DNA from: Rapana venosa
Lineage: Eukaryota; Mollusca; Gastropoda; Neogastropoda; Muricidae
NCBI GenBank assembly: GCA_028751875.1
Contig: CM054145.1
Span: forward strand, 50,979,356 to 51,043,355
DNA: 64,000 nucleotides
Direction: 5' to 3'
In this document: piece by piece, positions 1 through 11,382 of the stretch
Position numbering within the stretch: the first letter of the stretch is position 1
How the letters are laid out: each line of letters opens with the position of its first letter
Program-made: the position numbers and the translations under genes
The notes under the pieces: model-generated
What the model was told of the DNA's origin: nothing
What the model saw: only the letters and a program-made list of their open reading frames with translations
The model's database searches: none

Positions 1-222
1 CCGCGGACACTCTAAGTGTTGGTCAGCTAATTTGAGCAACACTCTCAAAATCCCACCCCTAAAGTGGATAAAGCTGACTGTGTGATCCCAGTCTTCCCAA
101 TGAGTCCATCCCTCTGGGTAGGAGTTGGCCGGAGTCCAAAAATCCCTACGACTCTTATGGGATTCGAACCCGCGACCTTCTAGCCCGTAACCCGAGGTGC
201 TAACCACTATGCCAAGCCCGCT
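1..222 (-). repeat. tRNA-derived SINE, family C
   Basis: On the minus strand the right end reads like a tRNA head, with a B-box-like GGTTCGAATCC-type motif around 172-182 and a D-arm-like segment near 200-220. A diverged second copy with the same order of blocks lies at 33165-33378, which shows it is a dispersed repeat. It is a SINE head and not a working tRNA gene, because no complete cloverleaf or anticodon arm can be drawn. Confidence 0.7.
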
Positions 223-445
223 GGTACCTATCTCATGTTGTGTGTGTAAAGTGTAGATATCTCGATATTCTCAATCACAGCTCTGTAACTCACGATTATC
301 TTACAAAGTAATTCCAGCAGGAGGGTATTGTTACTGTTTTTATTGTTGCTTGCATTGAATCATTAGTTATCAGTTCGGCAACCTTCTTCATAGCCTTGTC
401 TGCAACACTATTGATGACAATCAAGGTAATGTGAATTCCACTTTC

Positions 446-447
446 AG
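446..447 (+). other. Putative 3' splice site before the MysC-like ORF
   Basis: A pyrimidine run followed by CAG ends at 447, two bases before the ATG at 450. This suggests a 5' untranslated exon upstream, outside or near the left edge of the window. Positions 223-445 contain nothing else I can name. Confidence 0.45.
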
Positions 448-449
448 AC

Positions 450-1888
450 ATGGGCCAGAGCTCCTATCTCCTGGTGATGTGCAGAGTCCTACGGGGCATC
501 TTCATCCTCTGCTTCACCGCCATCCTCTGTCCACTGGCTGCTGCTGTATGTTTTCCTTGCTACATACTGGCCACAATGATGCAAGTAGTCAAGCCCAAGT
601 CTCCCATAACCAGTGGCAGAAAAACCGTTCTGATTCTGTCAGCAGCTAAAGGCAAAGCTTTACACGTGGGTCGTCTTTTCAAATCAGAAGGTTACCAAGT
701 CGTCATGGCTGAACACCGACTTTATCCCTTTGTGGGAGCTAGTTTCAGCAAACACGTGGACTCCTTTTACTACCTGCCTATTCCACAAGAAGACCCCAAA
801 GGGTACCAAACAGCAGTTCTGCAGATTGTCAAAGACCACAATCCACATCTGTTGATTCCCATGGACCCCAGAACAGTAGAGCTGGATGTGAAGTTATTCT
901 GTCAGCTTCCAGAGACCTGTCTTCCTTTGGCCTGTGGAGCTGAAGTGTTCAAAGGTCTGGACAACAAGAGCACCTTCATGGCCAATTTGGACAGTGCAGG
1001 ACTCCGAGCTCCAAGAACTCAGCTTGTCACCAGTAAGCAGGAAGCTTTGGACCGCCTGAAAGGAAAGAGTAAGGACTATATCCTCAAGCCCATTGGCTAC
1101 GACGACGTGGGCAGATGCAACCTTTACCCGCCAGAAGACTTACAAGAATTAGACAGGTACCTGACAGAAAGCGGAGTTTCGCCTTCCCGACCCTACGTGA
1201 TCCAGGAGAAGCTGGAAGGTCCAGAAATGATTTCAGTGTGCCTGGTCTGCAACAATCACCTGATCGCCCTCACGGCAGGGTTTTCTGGGCCAGTGTACCA
1301 GACTCAGAACCACAAGCATTGCCCGGAGCTGATTCAGTGGACCAAGGATTTCGTGGACCGCTATCCTGGCAAGTTGACTGGTTGGTTTACTTTCGATTTC
1401 ATGAAATCTGCGGCTGATGGGAAATACTACCCTCTGGAGTGCAACCCTCGTCTGGGCACTCCTTTCGTTTTGTTCACGCCTGAAGATGGAGTCATCCCAC
1501 TGTTGGAGCAATACTCTGGTCTCCACTCAGTACTGAAGGGTGACCTCAACACAAAACACTCCAACTTAGTACGACATCCAGCTCAACAAAAGAGCCAGAT
1601 CGGGTGAAACCAGAGAGAATCATTGAGCCCCGAAGGAAGCAGATTTATTACCTGTTGAATATCTTGTGGGAGATGGTGAGCAGCCCATTCAACATTGCCA
1701 AGTGGAAAGAGAACGTGTGCATACTGCTTTGGGGTCACGAAGCCATGTTTGATGTGCTAGACCCCCTGCCCTTCTTTGCTCTCAATTTCTTACAGATGCC
1801 TGCACTGATCGTGCACTACCTGCTGCACAACAAACCATGGGATGTTGTCGACTACAACGCTGGTATTCTTAGACCTCTTGCACAGTAG
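450..1888 (+). CDS. MysC-like ATP-grasp ligase (frame break near 1600)
   Basis: Seen: a 385-codon frame (450-1607) followed without a gap by a second frame (to TAG at 1886-1888), together about 480 residues. An N-terminal hydrophobic segment (residues ~12-45) precedes an ATP-grasp fold with YILKPIGYDD (nucleotide-binding Lys), YVIQEKLEGPE, and the metal-binding FDFMK...LECNPR near residues 315-335. The C-terminal part in the second frame has DPLPFFALNFLQMPALIVHYL, then a short WDVVDYNAGIL tail. Family knowledge: cyanobacterial MysC (~460 aa) has the same order, including the hydrophobic N-terminus, the KxxxYD motif, ECNPR, and a C-terminal DPLPF...IP...LL block. MysC ligates glycine to 4-deoxygadusol to give mycosporine-glycine. 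Inference: an animal homologue, perhaps acting in sunscreen synthesis or as an uncharacterised amino-acid ligase. The ATG at 450 follows a splice acceptor. The frame change (450-frame to the frame one base earlier) falls in the hydrophilic linker around 1560-1604 near a run of four A's. It fits a single missing base in the assembly, but a decayed gene is possible. Confidence 0.75.
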
Positions 1889-1894
1889 TCGACT

Positions 1895-2075
1895 GAACAT
1901 TTATTTATTTATTCTTTTATATCGAAGATAATGGAATAAGCACTCATGTGCTTTTTTACATCCAATCCCCGTGTGTATGCGGTTTTGTAAATTTTTCAAT
2001 CATGTTTCCACCGGCACACAATGGCCTACTCTTCCGAAAAGCGGAACAGGATTAAACGTTGTGCAAAGAAATGGG
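1895..2075 (-). repeat. SINE family A, 5'-truncated copy
   Basis: The AT-rich tail (TTTATTTATT...) lies at the left, followed by a conserved body with GATAATGGAATAAGCACTC. The same body recurs at least ten times in the window in both orientations; the copy at 23640-24005 is the most complete and carries the tRNA-like head. This copy lies directly after the stop codon of the MysC-like gene, so it may form its 3'UTR. Confidence 0.8.
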
Positions 2076-2202
2076 TTTTGTAGCCTAGCTATAGCCACCC
2101 TGGTGTGTGTGTGTGTGTGTGTGTGTGTTTAAATTTACTCAGATACATTTTTGCTGGCATGATGACATGTTTACTGGTGTTTTAGACGTGTTTACGACAG
2201 AC

Positions 2203-2480
2203 AGACGCTATAGCCGAGTGGTTAACACGTTCGACTTCAATCCCAGGGGTCCATGAAGTCACAGGTTCGAATCTCGGTGACATCGTCTGGTGAATTAAGG
2301 GAAGGATTTTTATCCATCTCCCTGGTCAACTTCCTTTTTTTCTTCTTTTGAGATCACCCAGGTCAACTGTATGTGTAGACCTGCCGGTGCCTTAATTCCG
2401 TTCGTGTATAAACACATGCAGAAAATTTTAAAAGTCGGTTAAAGATCTCCTAAATCATGTCAGTGTTTGGTGGGTTAGGG
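2203..2480 (+). repeat. tRNA-derived SINE, family B
   Basis: The head at 2208-2275 has an A-box-like TAGCCGAGTGGTTAA and a B-box-like GGTTCGAATC, which are RNA polymerase III internal promoter elements. The body is shared with 32205-32440 (+) and with the minus-strand copy at 35925-36262. A (GT)n tract lies just upstream at 2101-2128. Confidence 0.8.
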
Positions 2481-2637
2481 ACAAAACTAAAGGATTCATA
2501 CATGTTGGATTTAGATTGTTTGTTATGTAGAAAAAAAACATTTGTTGCTATGAATTTATGTTTTTAAATAAATTCTACTGTAGTGAGAAATGTCTTGAAT
2601 TTTGTTTTTGTGTCTAAGCAACTTGAGTAAGAATGCT

Positions 2638-2878
<241 letters not shown>

Positions 2879-3701
2879 GTTAACAAGTGCGCAAGATGTC
2901 CCGCGTCCGTTCGAGCACGGGGTTTTATAATGTCACCCAACGGACTTTTGGGGAAGTGGAGTCATAACACAACTAATGTTAACTTCAGGTTAAAATCTCC
3001 TAAGACGGGGCGCCACCGTGATGGCTTGACCCTCGCCCATCAGATCAGCGCCCTGTGCTGTCCTGGAAAGCTTTTTAAAAGCGCAATCACACTGATCTAT
3101 GCGCCTACGTGTATGTACCCACACGCGCGCCCGCGCCCGCACACACACATGCATGTGCACGAGTAGCAAACTGCTCCTGTTGTGGTCTAGAGGGCACAGT
3201 GGATATTTTTAATCAAATCATTTTAAACCAAATTATTATATATCTAGGATAATGAATACACACTCATGTTTTCTTTTTGTTTTTGTTTGTTTTGTTATGT
3301 TTTTGTTTTTCTTACATCCAGTTCCCGCCCTTCTCAGGGATAGCATCGACAACAAACAAACGGAAGCAGTAAGCAAAAAGAATAACAAAATAACAACAGC
3401 AACAAGAAATCACACACAGAGAGAACAAAATTAATATGATAATGATAAAAAAAAACACAAAAAAAGGCAAATAGGCAAGCAGCAAATAAGAAAATAGAAC
3501 GATTTAAGCCACTGAAAACATCATCCTACTACCATCAATTATTAAAACAAATATAAATAATAGCAGTTTGGTAAAAGTGAAAGAAGAAACTTGAACCAGT
3601 ATTCATCACTGTGGGAAAGAAGCAGTTGCAAAAGCAAACTACACAGGAACATACAGGCCTATCATAGATTCCAAAGAAAAGGAAATTATGCATAACATTT
3701 A

Positions 3702-4292
3702 AGGGGAAACATCAAACCAGAGGGCGGCACAAAAGAAGACATCCACAACAGACTGGGCAAGGCCAGGGGTGTGTTTAGGGAGATGAACAATATCTGGAGA
3801 TCAACTCAGTACAGCACCAACACCAAGTTGAAGCTATACCAGAGCTGTGTTGTATCTAAGCTCCTGTACGGTTCTGAGTGCTGGAGGATGACGGAAGCGG
3901 ATCTTACAAAACTTCGATCCTTTCACACCACATACCTCCGAAGAATTCTCCGGATCTTTTGGCCAGAGAAGATCTCCAATGAAGACCTACTACGGAGATG
4001 CAGGCAGGAAGACATGGGAACCATCATCACCAGACGACGGTGGAAGTGGATTGAACACATCCTCTGGAGAGACCCACAGTCAATCACAAGAACAGCATTG
4101 CACTGGACCCCAGAAGGAAGGAGAAAGAAAGGAAGACCAAAAGCAACGTGGAGGAGGACTGTAAAAAGTGAGATGAAGGCCATGCAGCACTCTTGGGGAT
4201 CAGTGACTAGGCTAGCTCAGGATAGGCAGGAGTGGAAGCGCTTTGTTGCTGCCCTACACACCACTGGGTGTAATGGTTGATGATGATGATGA
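3702..4292 (+). pseudogene. 3' end of an RTE-type non-LTR retrotransposon
   Basis: An open frame from about 3702 to the stop after 4280 encodes the C-terminal domain of a LINE reverse transcriptase. Diagnostic stretches include LYQSCVVSKLLYGSECW, LRRILRIFWPEKISNEDLL, and the GRP-type motif RRKKGRPKATWRRTV near the end. The stop is followed by a (TGATGATGA) microsatellite, typical of RTE-like elements that end in short tandem repeats. The catalytic palm domain is absent, so this is a dead 5'-truncated copy. A (CA)n tract follows at 4315-4349. Confidence 0.85.
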
Positions 4293-4308
4293 ATGGCATA
4301 ATGATTGC

Positions 4309-4351
<43 letters not shown>

Positions 4352-4438
4352 GCCCGCATACATGACATCAATTAGCTTCATGCTAAGGAAAGAATATACT
4401 TCAAAATTAAGTATAATTATATAACAGAACATACAAAC

Positions 4439-4649
4439 TGTTAATAACTCTTGCTCACTGCATAAACCACATGCAGGCGATACGTGAGGGGATACAGGTT
4501 TATTATTGACATGCTGATACATAGGCCATCTTGACAGCTCAGCCCTCTAGCTCCGTCAAGGGTGACAACTACCCAACCAAAGGAAAACGAAACTACTATA
4601 AACTACATACTCTAAACTACTATGAACTACTACATACAGTATATCAACA
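4439..4649 (-). repeat. 3' LTR of the Ty3/gypsy element
   Basis: A 211-bp terminal repeat with TG...CA ends. It matches 9535-9967 over its whole length once the inserted SINE in that copy is removed; the two differ at only a few sites and one short indel near 4540-4560. Confidence 0.92.
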
Positions 4650-4664
4650 TCTCCCTTTCTTTGG
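4650..4664 (-). other. Polypurine tract
   Basis: On the minus strand CCAAAGAAAGGGAGA abuts the inner edge of the 3' LTR. This is the place and composition of the plus-strand primer used in LTR element replication. Confidence 0.8.
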
Positions 4665-4826
4665 GAGAACTGAAAACAAGAAATTAAAAAAACGACAACA
4701 ATGAAGTGAAATAATCAATAAAAAGAAACTCAAAGTCTTTGCAAGAATAGTATAACAAACCATGACTAGCACAACTCATGTCTTGACAAACACATCATGG
4801 AGAAAAGAAAAAAAAGCAAAGCAACT

Positions 4827-5050
4827 CAATCAACACAGTTTCTTCTTTCTCAGCAAACTGTCCTTCATCAATTCACTCTCTCAGAATGTATCCTGAGGAG
4901 ATTCAATCAACACAGTTTCTTCTTTCTCAGCAAACAGTCCTTCATTAAGTCACTCTCTTAGAATGTATCCTGAGGAGACTCAATCAACACAGTTTCTTCT
5001 TTCTCAGCAAACAGTCCTTCATTAAGTCACTCTCTCAGAATGTATCTTGA
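4827..5050 (-). repeat. 77-bp tandem repeat inside the LTR element
   Basis: Units starting CAATCAACACAG occur at 4827, 4904 and 4981, giving nearly three copies of a 77-bp unit. They lie between the integrase region and the 3' LTR, in the untranslated part. Positions 5050-5736 hold no recognisable coding sequence. Confidence 0.9.
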
Positions 5051-5736
5051 GGTCATCAAAATTGTTTATTGTTTCCTTCATGGTCTTTTTGCACTTTGTG
5101 AGGTCTGTTGTATCCAACAACATATAGCATATGAGAAAACACTTGTAACAAAACAAATAATAAACACACAGCTAACAACTCCTCCACCTAATGCATTTGA
5201 GAGAGAGCCAGAATATTGTAGCATATTGGTAATGTACCTCAATTGTTTCCAAAACAGAACAGATTGCCTTTACTGTAGTAAGTCTCAATTAATATCTATT
5301 CTCCTTTCCGAAAGGTAATGGTTAGATCATCCAATCTTCAATCTGAAAAATAATAGTTACATTGTGATTCTTCAACCTGAAAGATAATGGTTGGATTATC
5401 CGTCAGTACAGCTCCCTATGTATCTCGACCCTGAAGAATAAAACAGTAAGGTAAGGTAAATATAATTGCTGCAACACACATCCACACACATGGGTATACA
5501 CACCAAAAAATCAATTTTCCAACCTAAAAGATAAATGAAAAACGATCAATCATCATGCTAGACCATCATGTCTCTCAATGTTGGGAAACAGCCAATCTGA
5601 AAAAGAATAGTATTACATTTTGTTACATGGTAGGGGTTATCCAGATAATCCAGCAATGGATCAGCTAATGTCAACATGAGTCAGTAAGAATCATCTGGAT
5701 GGTTTGTTCACTCTGGGCATCTGCTGTTCAAACATG

Positions 5737-6964
5737 TCAAAAGTCAGTGTCATAGTCTTCCATCCAGGCTGGTCTTCGTTGGATGCCCCGGGGATGTGTT
5801 GGGGATGGAGAAGGAGGGTCATGCACACGTTGGCGGTGTGGGGTGGTACCAGGCACATGGGCATCACCAGACGTCTGGGAAGGTAAAGGGGTCAGCCACT
5901 CATCTTCATGCGCGTCAGCAAGGGATCTGGGGCTGATGGGGGCAGCGGTTGGTGAGGATTGTATCATGGGTGGTGGGATGGGGTCGGAATTCAGTTGGTT
6001 TGGGCCTGGGGGGAATTTTGAGGTCTGTGTGGGTCGGATGAATCTCCTGTTTCGTTGATAGACACCACCATTGTCCCCTTCAATACTGTATGAGCGTTCA
6101 TCATTCCTGTTCAACACTCTGCCTCGTTTCCATGGTTGTCCTGGGATGTGTCGGTAAAAAACAGGGTGGCCTACTCTAAGAGGGACAAGGTCTTTTGCTT
6201 GTTTGTCACAGGAGCGCTTCACTGACTTCTGCCGACTGTGCCTCTGTCGTTTTGCTCTGGCCATTCTCTTTGCTGTGACGGGCTTGTTGGTGACTGTGGG
6301 TAACCTGCTTCTAGTCAGATGGCCAAACATCATTTGCGATGGACTCAAGCCTGTGTCCTGTCGTGGAGTGTTGCGAAGCTCCAGTAGAGCTGCATACTGA
6401 TTATCACCATTCTCCAGACTCTTGTACATCATGTACTTTACTATCTTTACTGCTGCCTATGCCTTGCCGTTGGATTGGGGATAATGTGGTGATGACATCG
6501 TGTGAGTAATCCCCCATTCCTCTGCCATTTGCTTGAAGGCATGGAGTGAACTGAGGGCCTTGGTCAGAGACTATTTCTGCTGGGGTACCATGCCGAGCAA
6601 AATGAGCCTGTAGTTTATTGATGACATCAGTAGCTGATGTGGCATTAAATTCCTGAGCCATCCCAGGCCAATATAGCAGATCTTGAGCCCTCGGCAGCAT
6701 GCTATCATAGCCCAGGTGTGCTGCGTGCAATCTCTTCTTCAGTTGTGCCCTTAGTGCAGATGGCACCACAATTCGTTCCCCTTTCAGTACGATGCCATTC
6801 TTTTTGCTTAAAGTGTCGCGAATATCAAAGTACATGCGAATACATTCTGGAACTTCATTTTTTTCTCTCCAGCCATCCTTCAATGATGACTGAGAGGAGA
6901 GTTTGTAATGCTGGATCATTTTGGGTGGCTTCTTGTACCTCATTCCTTGTCTTGTCAGGCACAT
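5737..6964 (-). pseudogene. Integrase of the Ty3/gypsy element (broken)
   Basis: Two overlapping minus-strand frames (6404-6964 and 5737-6432) cover an integrase. Visible parts are the N-terminal LHAAHLGYDSMLPRAQDLLYW zinc-binding region, the catalytic-core motif EIVSDQGPQFTP containing the second Asp, and the downstream NTPRQDTGLSPSQMMFG block typical of gypsy integrases. The frame changes around 6404-6432, so no intact protein is made. The C-terminal tail (5737-6000) is proline-rich. Confidence 0.85.
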
Positions 6965-7284
6965 CAGACAGAGAGCTCAGTGTCAGTACACACACACACT
7001 GTCTCCAGGGTGGGGAAGGGAAGCGCGACTCAACGTGTCTGCAGTGAAAAGCTGGGTACCTGGCTTGTACTGAAACCTGATGTCACATCTGTACAGTCTC
7101 ATCATCAGTGCCTGGATGCGACGGGAAGCCTGGCTTATGGGTTTCTTTAAGATTGTCACTAGTGGCTTGTGGTCATTTTACACGTGTACAGAACGTCCGA
7201 AGGTATATTGGTCAAAATTCTCCAGACCAAACACAAGAGACAGAGTTTCTTTTTCAATCTGTGCCCAGCGTTTCTCTGCTTGAG

Positions 7285-8210
7285 TTAGTGCTCGGAAGCA
7301 TAATCCAAGGGGCGTCCTTTCTGTAGGATCACTGCTCCCAGACCATCTTTGCTGCTGTCTACTTGCAACAGGAGTTCCTCATCAGGGTCGAAGAATGCCA
7401 GCACTGGGGCCTCAGTGATCTTCTGTTTTATTGTTTTCAGTGCACTCTCACATTCAGGGGACCAGTTCCATGTTGTGCCTTTCTTGCTAGGGCCCAAAGA
7501 GGTTCCAGGTCATAGGCCAGATTTGGTAGGAATCTTGCCAAGTACTGGATCATGCCACAGAGTCTACGAACTCCATGTACATCAGTTGGGGGTGGCATGT
7601 TCAGGATTGCTGTTATCTTTGCGTCATCTGGCTTCACGCCTTCTGCTGAGATCTTGTGTCCCATGAAGACAACTTCTTCCTGCTTCAGTGCTGCTTTCTT
7701 CTCATTCAGCTTGATGTTTTTCCCCCTGCAACACTCTTGGAGTTTCGTCAGATTGTCTATGTGGTCTCTCTCATACTTTGTCTTTGTGTCTCCATGGCCA
7801 ACAACAATGATGTCATCTGTGACACACACCATGCCTTTGAGGTCACCCAGTGCATCAGTGAGTCTTCGTTGAAAGATTTCACTGCTAACTGACAGACCAA
7901 AAGGAAGTCTGCACCATCTGTAATGCCAAAAAGGTGTAATCATTGTGGTCAGCATGCTAGACTCCTTATCTAGGCGGACATGCCAGAAAGCTTCTTTGAC
8001 GTCAAGCTTTGTGAACATCTTGGCATTGTGGAATATGGGTAACACGTGGTCCAGAGTGGGCATTCTAAAATGTTCACGCATCAGTGCCTCGTTCAAAGGT
8101 TGCGGGTGGATGCAGATCCGTAATGATCCATCCAACTCCTTCCGGGTGACTGCCATCTGACTAACCCACGGTGTCGGTTCCTCTACACGTGTCAGCACGC
8201 CTCTTTCCAC
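7285..8210 (-). pseudogene. Reverse transcriptase and RNase H (broken)
   Basis: The frame 7437-8210 has RT blocks KLDVKEAFWHVRL and PFGLSVSSEIFQRR. At the active site it reads VTDDI where the family has Y-x-D-D, so the first Tyr position is changed although both Asp remain. The RNase H start (LLQVDSSKDGLGAVILQ) is in a second frame at 7285-7497, and the remainder toward 6965 has no clean frame. The reading frame ends before the RNase H active site is complete, so the protein is non-functional. Confidence 0.88.
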
Positions 8211-8331
8211 AAGTTCCTCTATCTTCTGATGTACTTCATCCTGAGGAGCAAAGGGGATGCCCTACAAGGTACCACCCTGGGCTTTGCGTCTGGTCTTACT
8301 GTCAGCTTTGCCTCTCCCAGGTTACCCAAAG

Positions 8332-8835
8332 TCAGATCTTGCTTGTAGTCTGGGATGTGACTGTCCCAACAAAGGCACTCTCATTCACAGTTATCAGCCC
8401 CAGCTCCTGGATCGTTTCCACTCCCAAAAGGCATGTCAGGCTGTCATTCACTACCATGAAGCACACACGGGCATGGGACATTGCTTGTGGGTTGTAAACA
8501 TCTAAAACTGCCTCTCCCACTGGGGTCAACACAGAGCCATTGAACATTGTAAGCTTTTGCTGTGTAGGTTGCAGTTGATTTTTCTTCACATATCTTTCAC
8601 AGATAATGTTCACATCAGCACCACTGTCTAGTTGAAATCGCACATCACATCTATTGATGTGCATGACTGCTGTCAACCGTCCATTCTTTCTGGATGCTCG
8701 AACTCCTGTCATTCTCACCACAGGGTTGTCAACTTGTGGATCTGATTTCTGAACAGTATATACAGAACTACCACATTTGACTTGGAAGTGATTTTTACCA
8801 TTACATTTTCTCATTGTTCCCCCCATGCAGGACAC
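8332..8835 (-). pseudogene. Retropepsin-like protease and second zinc knuckle
   Basis: The frame contains CNGKNHFQVKC, the second CCHC-type zinc knuckle, then a retropepsin core with FQLDSGADVNIIC, where D-S-G is the catalytic triad. The first knuckle is in a different frame to the right (8811-9134), so a frameshift separates them. The protease normally cleaves the Gag-Pol polyprotein of this element class. Confidence 0.85.
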
Positions 8836-9481
8836 TTTGTTTTAAGGGCCTCATGTTTCCTACCACAAAAGTTGCAGTCTTGGATGAAATGCTTTGATGG
8901 AGGTGTAGATCTGTATTGATCAGTGGAACCTAGTGGGGAATTTGCTCTGTTTTGGCCTACTGCACTTTTTGCAACTTTGTCCACATGTGTCCCAGACATT
9001 TCCTGTTTCTGCCTTGACGTCATTTCATGGGCTCTACAGATTTCAATGGTAGGCTGCAGATCTAAAGTCTTTTCTGGCAAAAGCAGCTCCTGCATCTTGC
9101 CTGTTGTAGAGAAAACAATTTTGCCTCTAAGCATTCTATCTTTTGCATCACCAAAATTGCAGAGGATGGCAGGTTCCAGAATCTAAATGTTTCTATGACT
9201 TAATTTGATCTGGGTGCACAGTACTCTGCTAGCTTCTGCAACACCTGCCCTGGATATGTTTGTCATCAGCCCCTTAAGAAATGTTCATACACCTCTTGCA
9301 CCTGAACACCAGCACAGTGTAAAATGATTGCAGTTTGGGTAGGCTTTGGTTTAGTAGAGGCTCCTGATGCCAGCAAATAAAATTCTATCTGTCTAGGCCA
9401 TGTGCAAAAGGTCTCTGCTAAATTATTGTCTGCTAAATCTAAGGCTGGGGGCAAAGGAAACTGGCCTGATATGTCAACCAT
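8811..9481 (-). pseudogene. Gag region (broken)
   Basis: Two minus-strand frames, 9266-9481 and 8811-9134, carry the start of Gag (MVDISGQFPLPPALDLADNN, then a WPRQIEFYLLASGA segment typical of gypsy Gag) and its first zinc knuckle (CNFCGRKHEALKTKC). Stops and frame changes lie between 9134 and 9266. Confidence 0.8.
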
Positions 9482-9534
9482 CTTGCTTTCGATTATTTTG
9501 TGGTGGGGGTGGGTTCACTATTAGGCTGCCACAA

Positions 9535-9967
9535 TGTTAATAACTCTTGCTCACTGCATAAACCACATGCAGGCGATAGGTGAGGGGATACAGGTTTATT
9601 ATTGACATACTGATACATATGCCATCTTGACAGCTCACACGCCCTCTAGCTCCGTCAAGTCCTTCGGATGAGACTATAAACCGAGGCCCCGTGTTCGAAC
9701 GCATGCAGAACATCTTGTGTTCATGTTAAATCCTGTTCCGCTTTTCGGGAGAGTAGGCCATTGTGTGCCGGTGGAAACAGATGACAAAATCGCACACACA
9801 CGGGGACTGGATGTAACATAGCACATGAGTGCTTATTCCATTATCCTCGATATAAAAGAATAAATAAAATAAATAAATAAATAAGGGTGACAACTACCCA
9901 AAGGAAAACTAAACTACTATAAACTACATACCTAAACTACTAAACTACTATATACAGTATATCAACA
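9535..9967 (-). repeat. 5' LTR of the Ty3/gypsy element, interrupted by a SINE
   Basis: It matches the 3' LTR at 9535-9660 and again at 9888-9967. The central ~228 bp is a family A SINE. Just inside the LTR the minus strand reads TGGCAGCC, in the position of a primer-binding site. Confidence 0.9.
9661..9888 (+). repeat. SINE family A nested in the 5' LTR
   Basis: It runs from TCCTTCGGATGAG to an (AAATA)n tail. The homologous position in the other LTR (near 4560) is uninterrupted, which defines the insertion point and shows the SINE arrived after the LTR element. Confidence 0.9.
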
Positions 9968-10640
9968 CAAATAAAAGGGGAGCGAAAGAAAAAGAGAGAA
10001 GCATATAACTGTCACTCATAAAGATACATTCCCGACTGTTAACAGATTTAGAAAAAAACAACTTAAGTTAAAAACAAATTGGAGAAAAATGAACTAAGGT
10101 AAGCACTTTCATCCAGATAAATATCTGACATTTTATTTTTCAAATGAGATTTGAAACAGGAACATCATGGCATAATGCTGGGCCTGTGGCATAGCAGGCC
10201 TGTGGCATAATGATAGGAATCACTTATTGGCACTGCTGGAACACTTATGTGCTAAACACATTTTATTGCATTCGAAAACTTTGGCAAACTTTAACTTTTT
10301 TTATGCCCCAAAAGCTGGAGTCCAAATCTGCATTCACTATTAAATTTTATTCCCATATGGTTTTTCAGCGGAAGCTCGCATTCATACATTTTGCGGAAAG
10401 ATGGCAATGATCCGTGGATTTGACTAGCGTAAGTGCGTTATGGGTATGTAATATGTTTGATTGCCTTGTGTGCTTGTTTGCTCCCACAGATCATGCGAAC
10501 CTCTTCACAGTGAACATGTGTAGCTAAACATTGATCATGCATTTTAGTTTTTTCACTCTCAAGATTGAATCAAAGCATTAGCCCTGGGGTTTGGCAGCTG
10601 GGAACCCCAATCAATGATACTTTTGATAGGCCCTGATCTC
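9968..10640. other. No gene seen
   Basis: AT-rich DNA without splice-bounded coding potential. A short duplication of CTGTGGCATA occurs near 10190-10210. Open frames here have no recognisable domain. Confidence 0.6.
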
Positions 10641-10960
10641 AGGTGTCAAGTCAAAAACACTTTAATCATCCCATGAAGGGCAATTACAATACTGACAGGC
10701 ACATTGGTACGTTGTTTTTTTAAAAAATGTTTGGCCATCGTGCTCGAGATGACCTCCAAAACAGCAGAGGAGGCAGCTGCTGTTTCGGAAATTGGGCAGC
10801 AATTTGATTACAGTGGAGATGCCTTGCCCACAGTATATCCCCACTCTCTCGGCCAAGTGGGCATAAGGACAGTCAGCGTTGGAGATGTTCTCCAAAGGCC
10901 AACTAGCCCCCAGGGATGCAGCACATAAGGAATGTGCAAGTAAAGCCTCCTAGTCAGAGA
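10640..10960. repeat. Dispersed repeat fragment
   Basis: The block starting with TCAAGTCAAAAACACTTTAA and continuing to about 10960 has a diverged partner at 22690-22880. Open frames on both strands here have no known domain. CA microsatellites follow at 10995-11030, 11195-11230, 11265-11285 and 11340-11380. Confidence 0.6.
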
Positions 10961-11336
10961 GTCATAGTCCATCACTAAAGACTAAGCCCACAGGAGCACA
11001 CACACACACACACACCCACACACACCAGTGTAGGAATACAATGTTGTAAAAACCATTGATTGGAAAAGACATTTAAACTTATTATTTACCAGTGCATGAA
11101 CGGGAACACTCACACAATGAATGCACACAAGCGCACACCCATACACACACACCAATTATATGAGCACAAATTTATAGACTATTGACTAGTAAACACACAC
11201 ACACACACACCACCCACACGACACGACACACACCATATTGATCATTGGCTAGTAAAGACAAACTTACACACACACACACACAATTTAAAAATCATTTAAG
11301 CCAGAAGTAAGATACAAGAGTACTTATTTTTATGAC

Positions 11337-11382
<46 letters not shown>

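Larger units (their letters stand above)
4439..9967 (-). mobile_element. Decayed Ty3/gypsy LTR retrotransposon
   Basis: Direct repeats starting TGTTAATAACTC and ending ATATCAACA bound a ~4.9-kb interior whose minus strand encodes, in order, gag, zinc knuckle, protease, reverse transcriptase, RNase H and integrase. Flanking 5-mers are CAAAC (4434-4438) and CAAAT (9968-9972), an imperfect target-site duplication. A polypurine tract abuts the 3' LTR. The order RT-RH-IN is that of Metaviridae, and the gag and pol style resembles the proteins often labelled K02A2.6-like. Several frame changes and a nested SINE in the 5' LTR show that it is inactive. Confidence 0.93.

Noticed and set aside
172..222. 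tRNA-like sequence with B-box
   Set aside because: It is the head of a SINE with a second copy at 33165-33378; no full cloverleaf. The same reasoning applies to 2208-2275 and 13625-13700.
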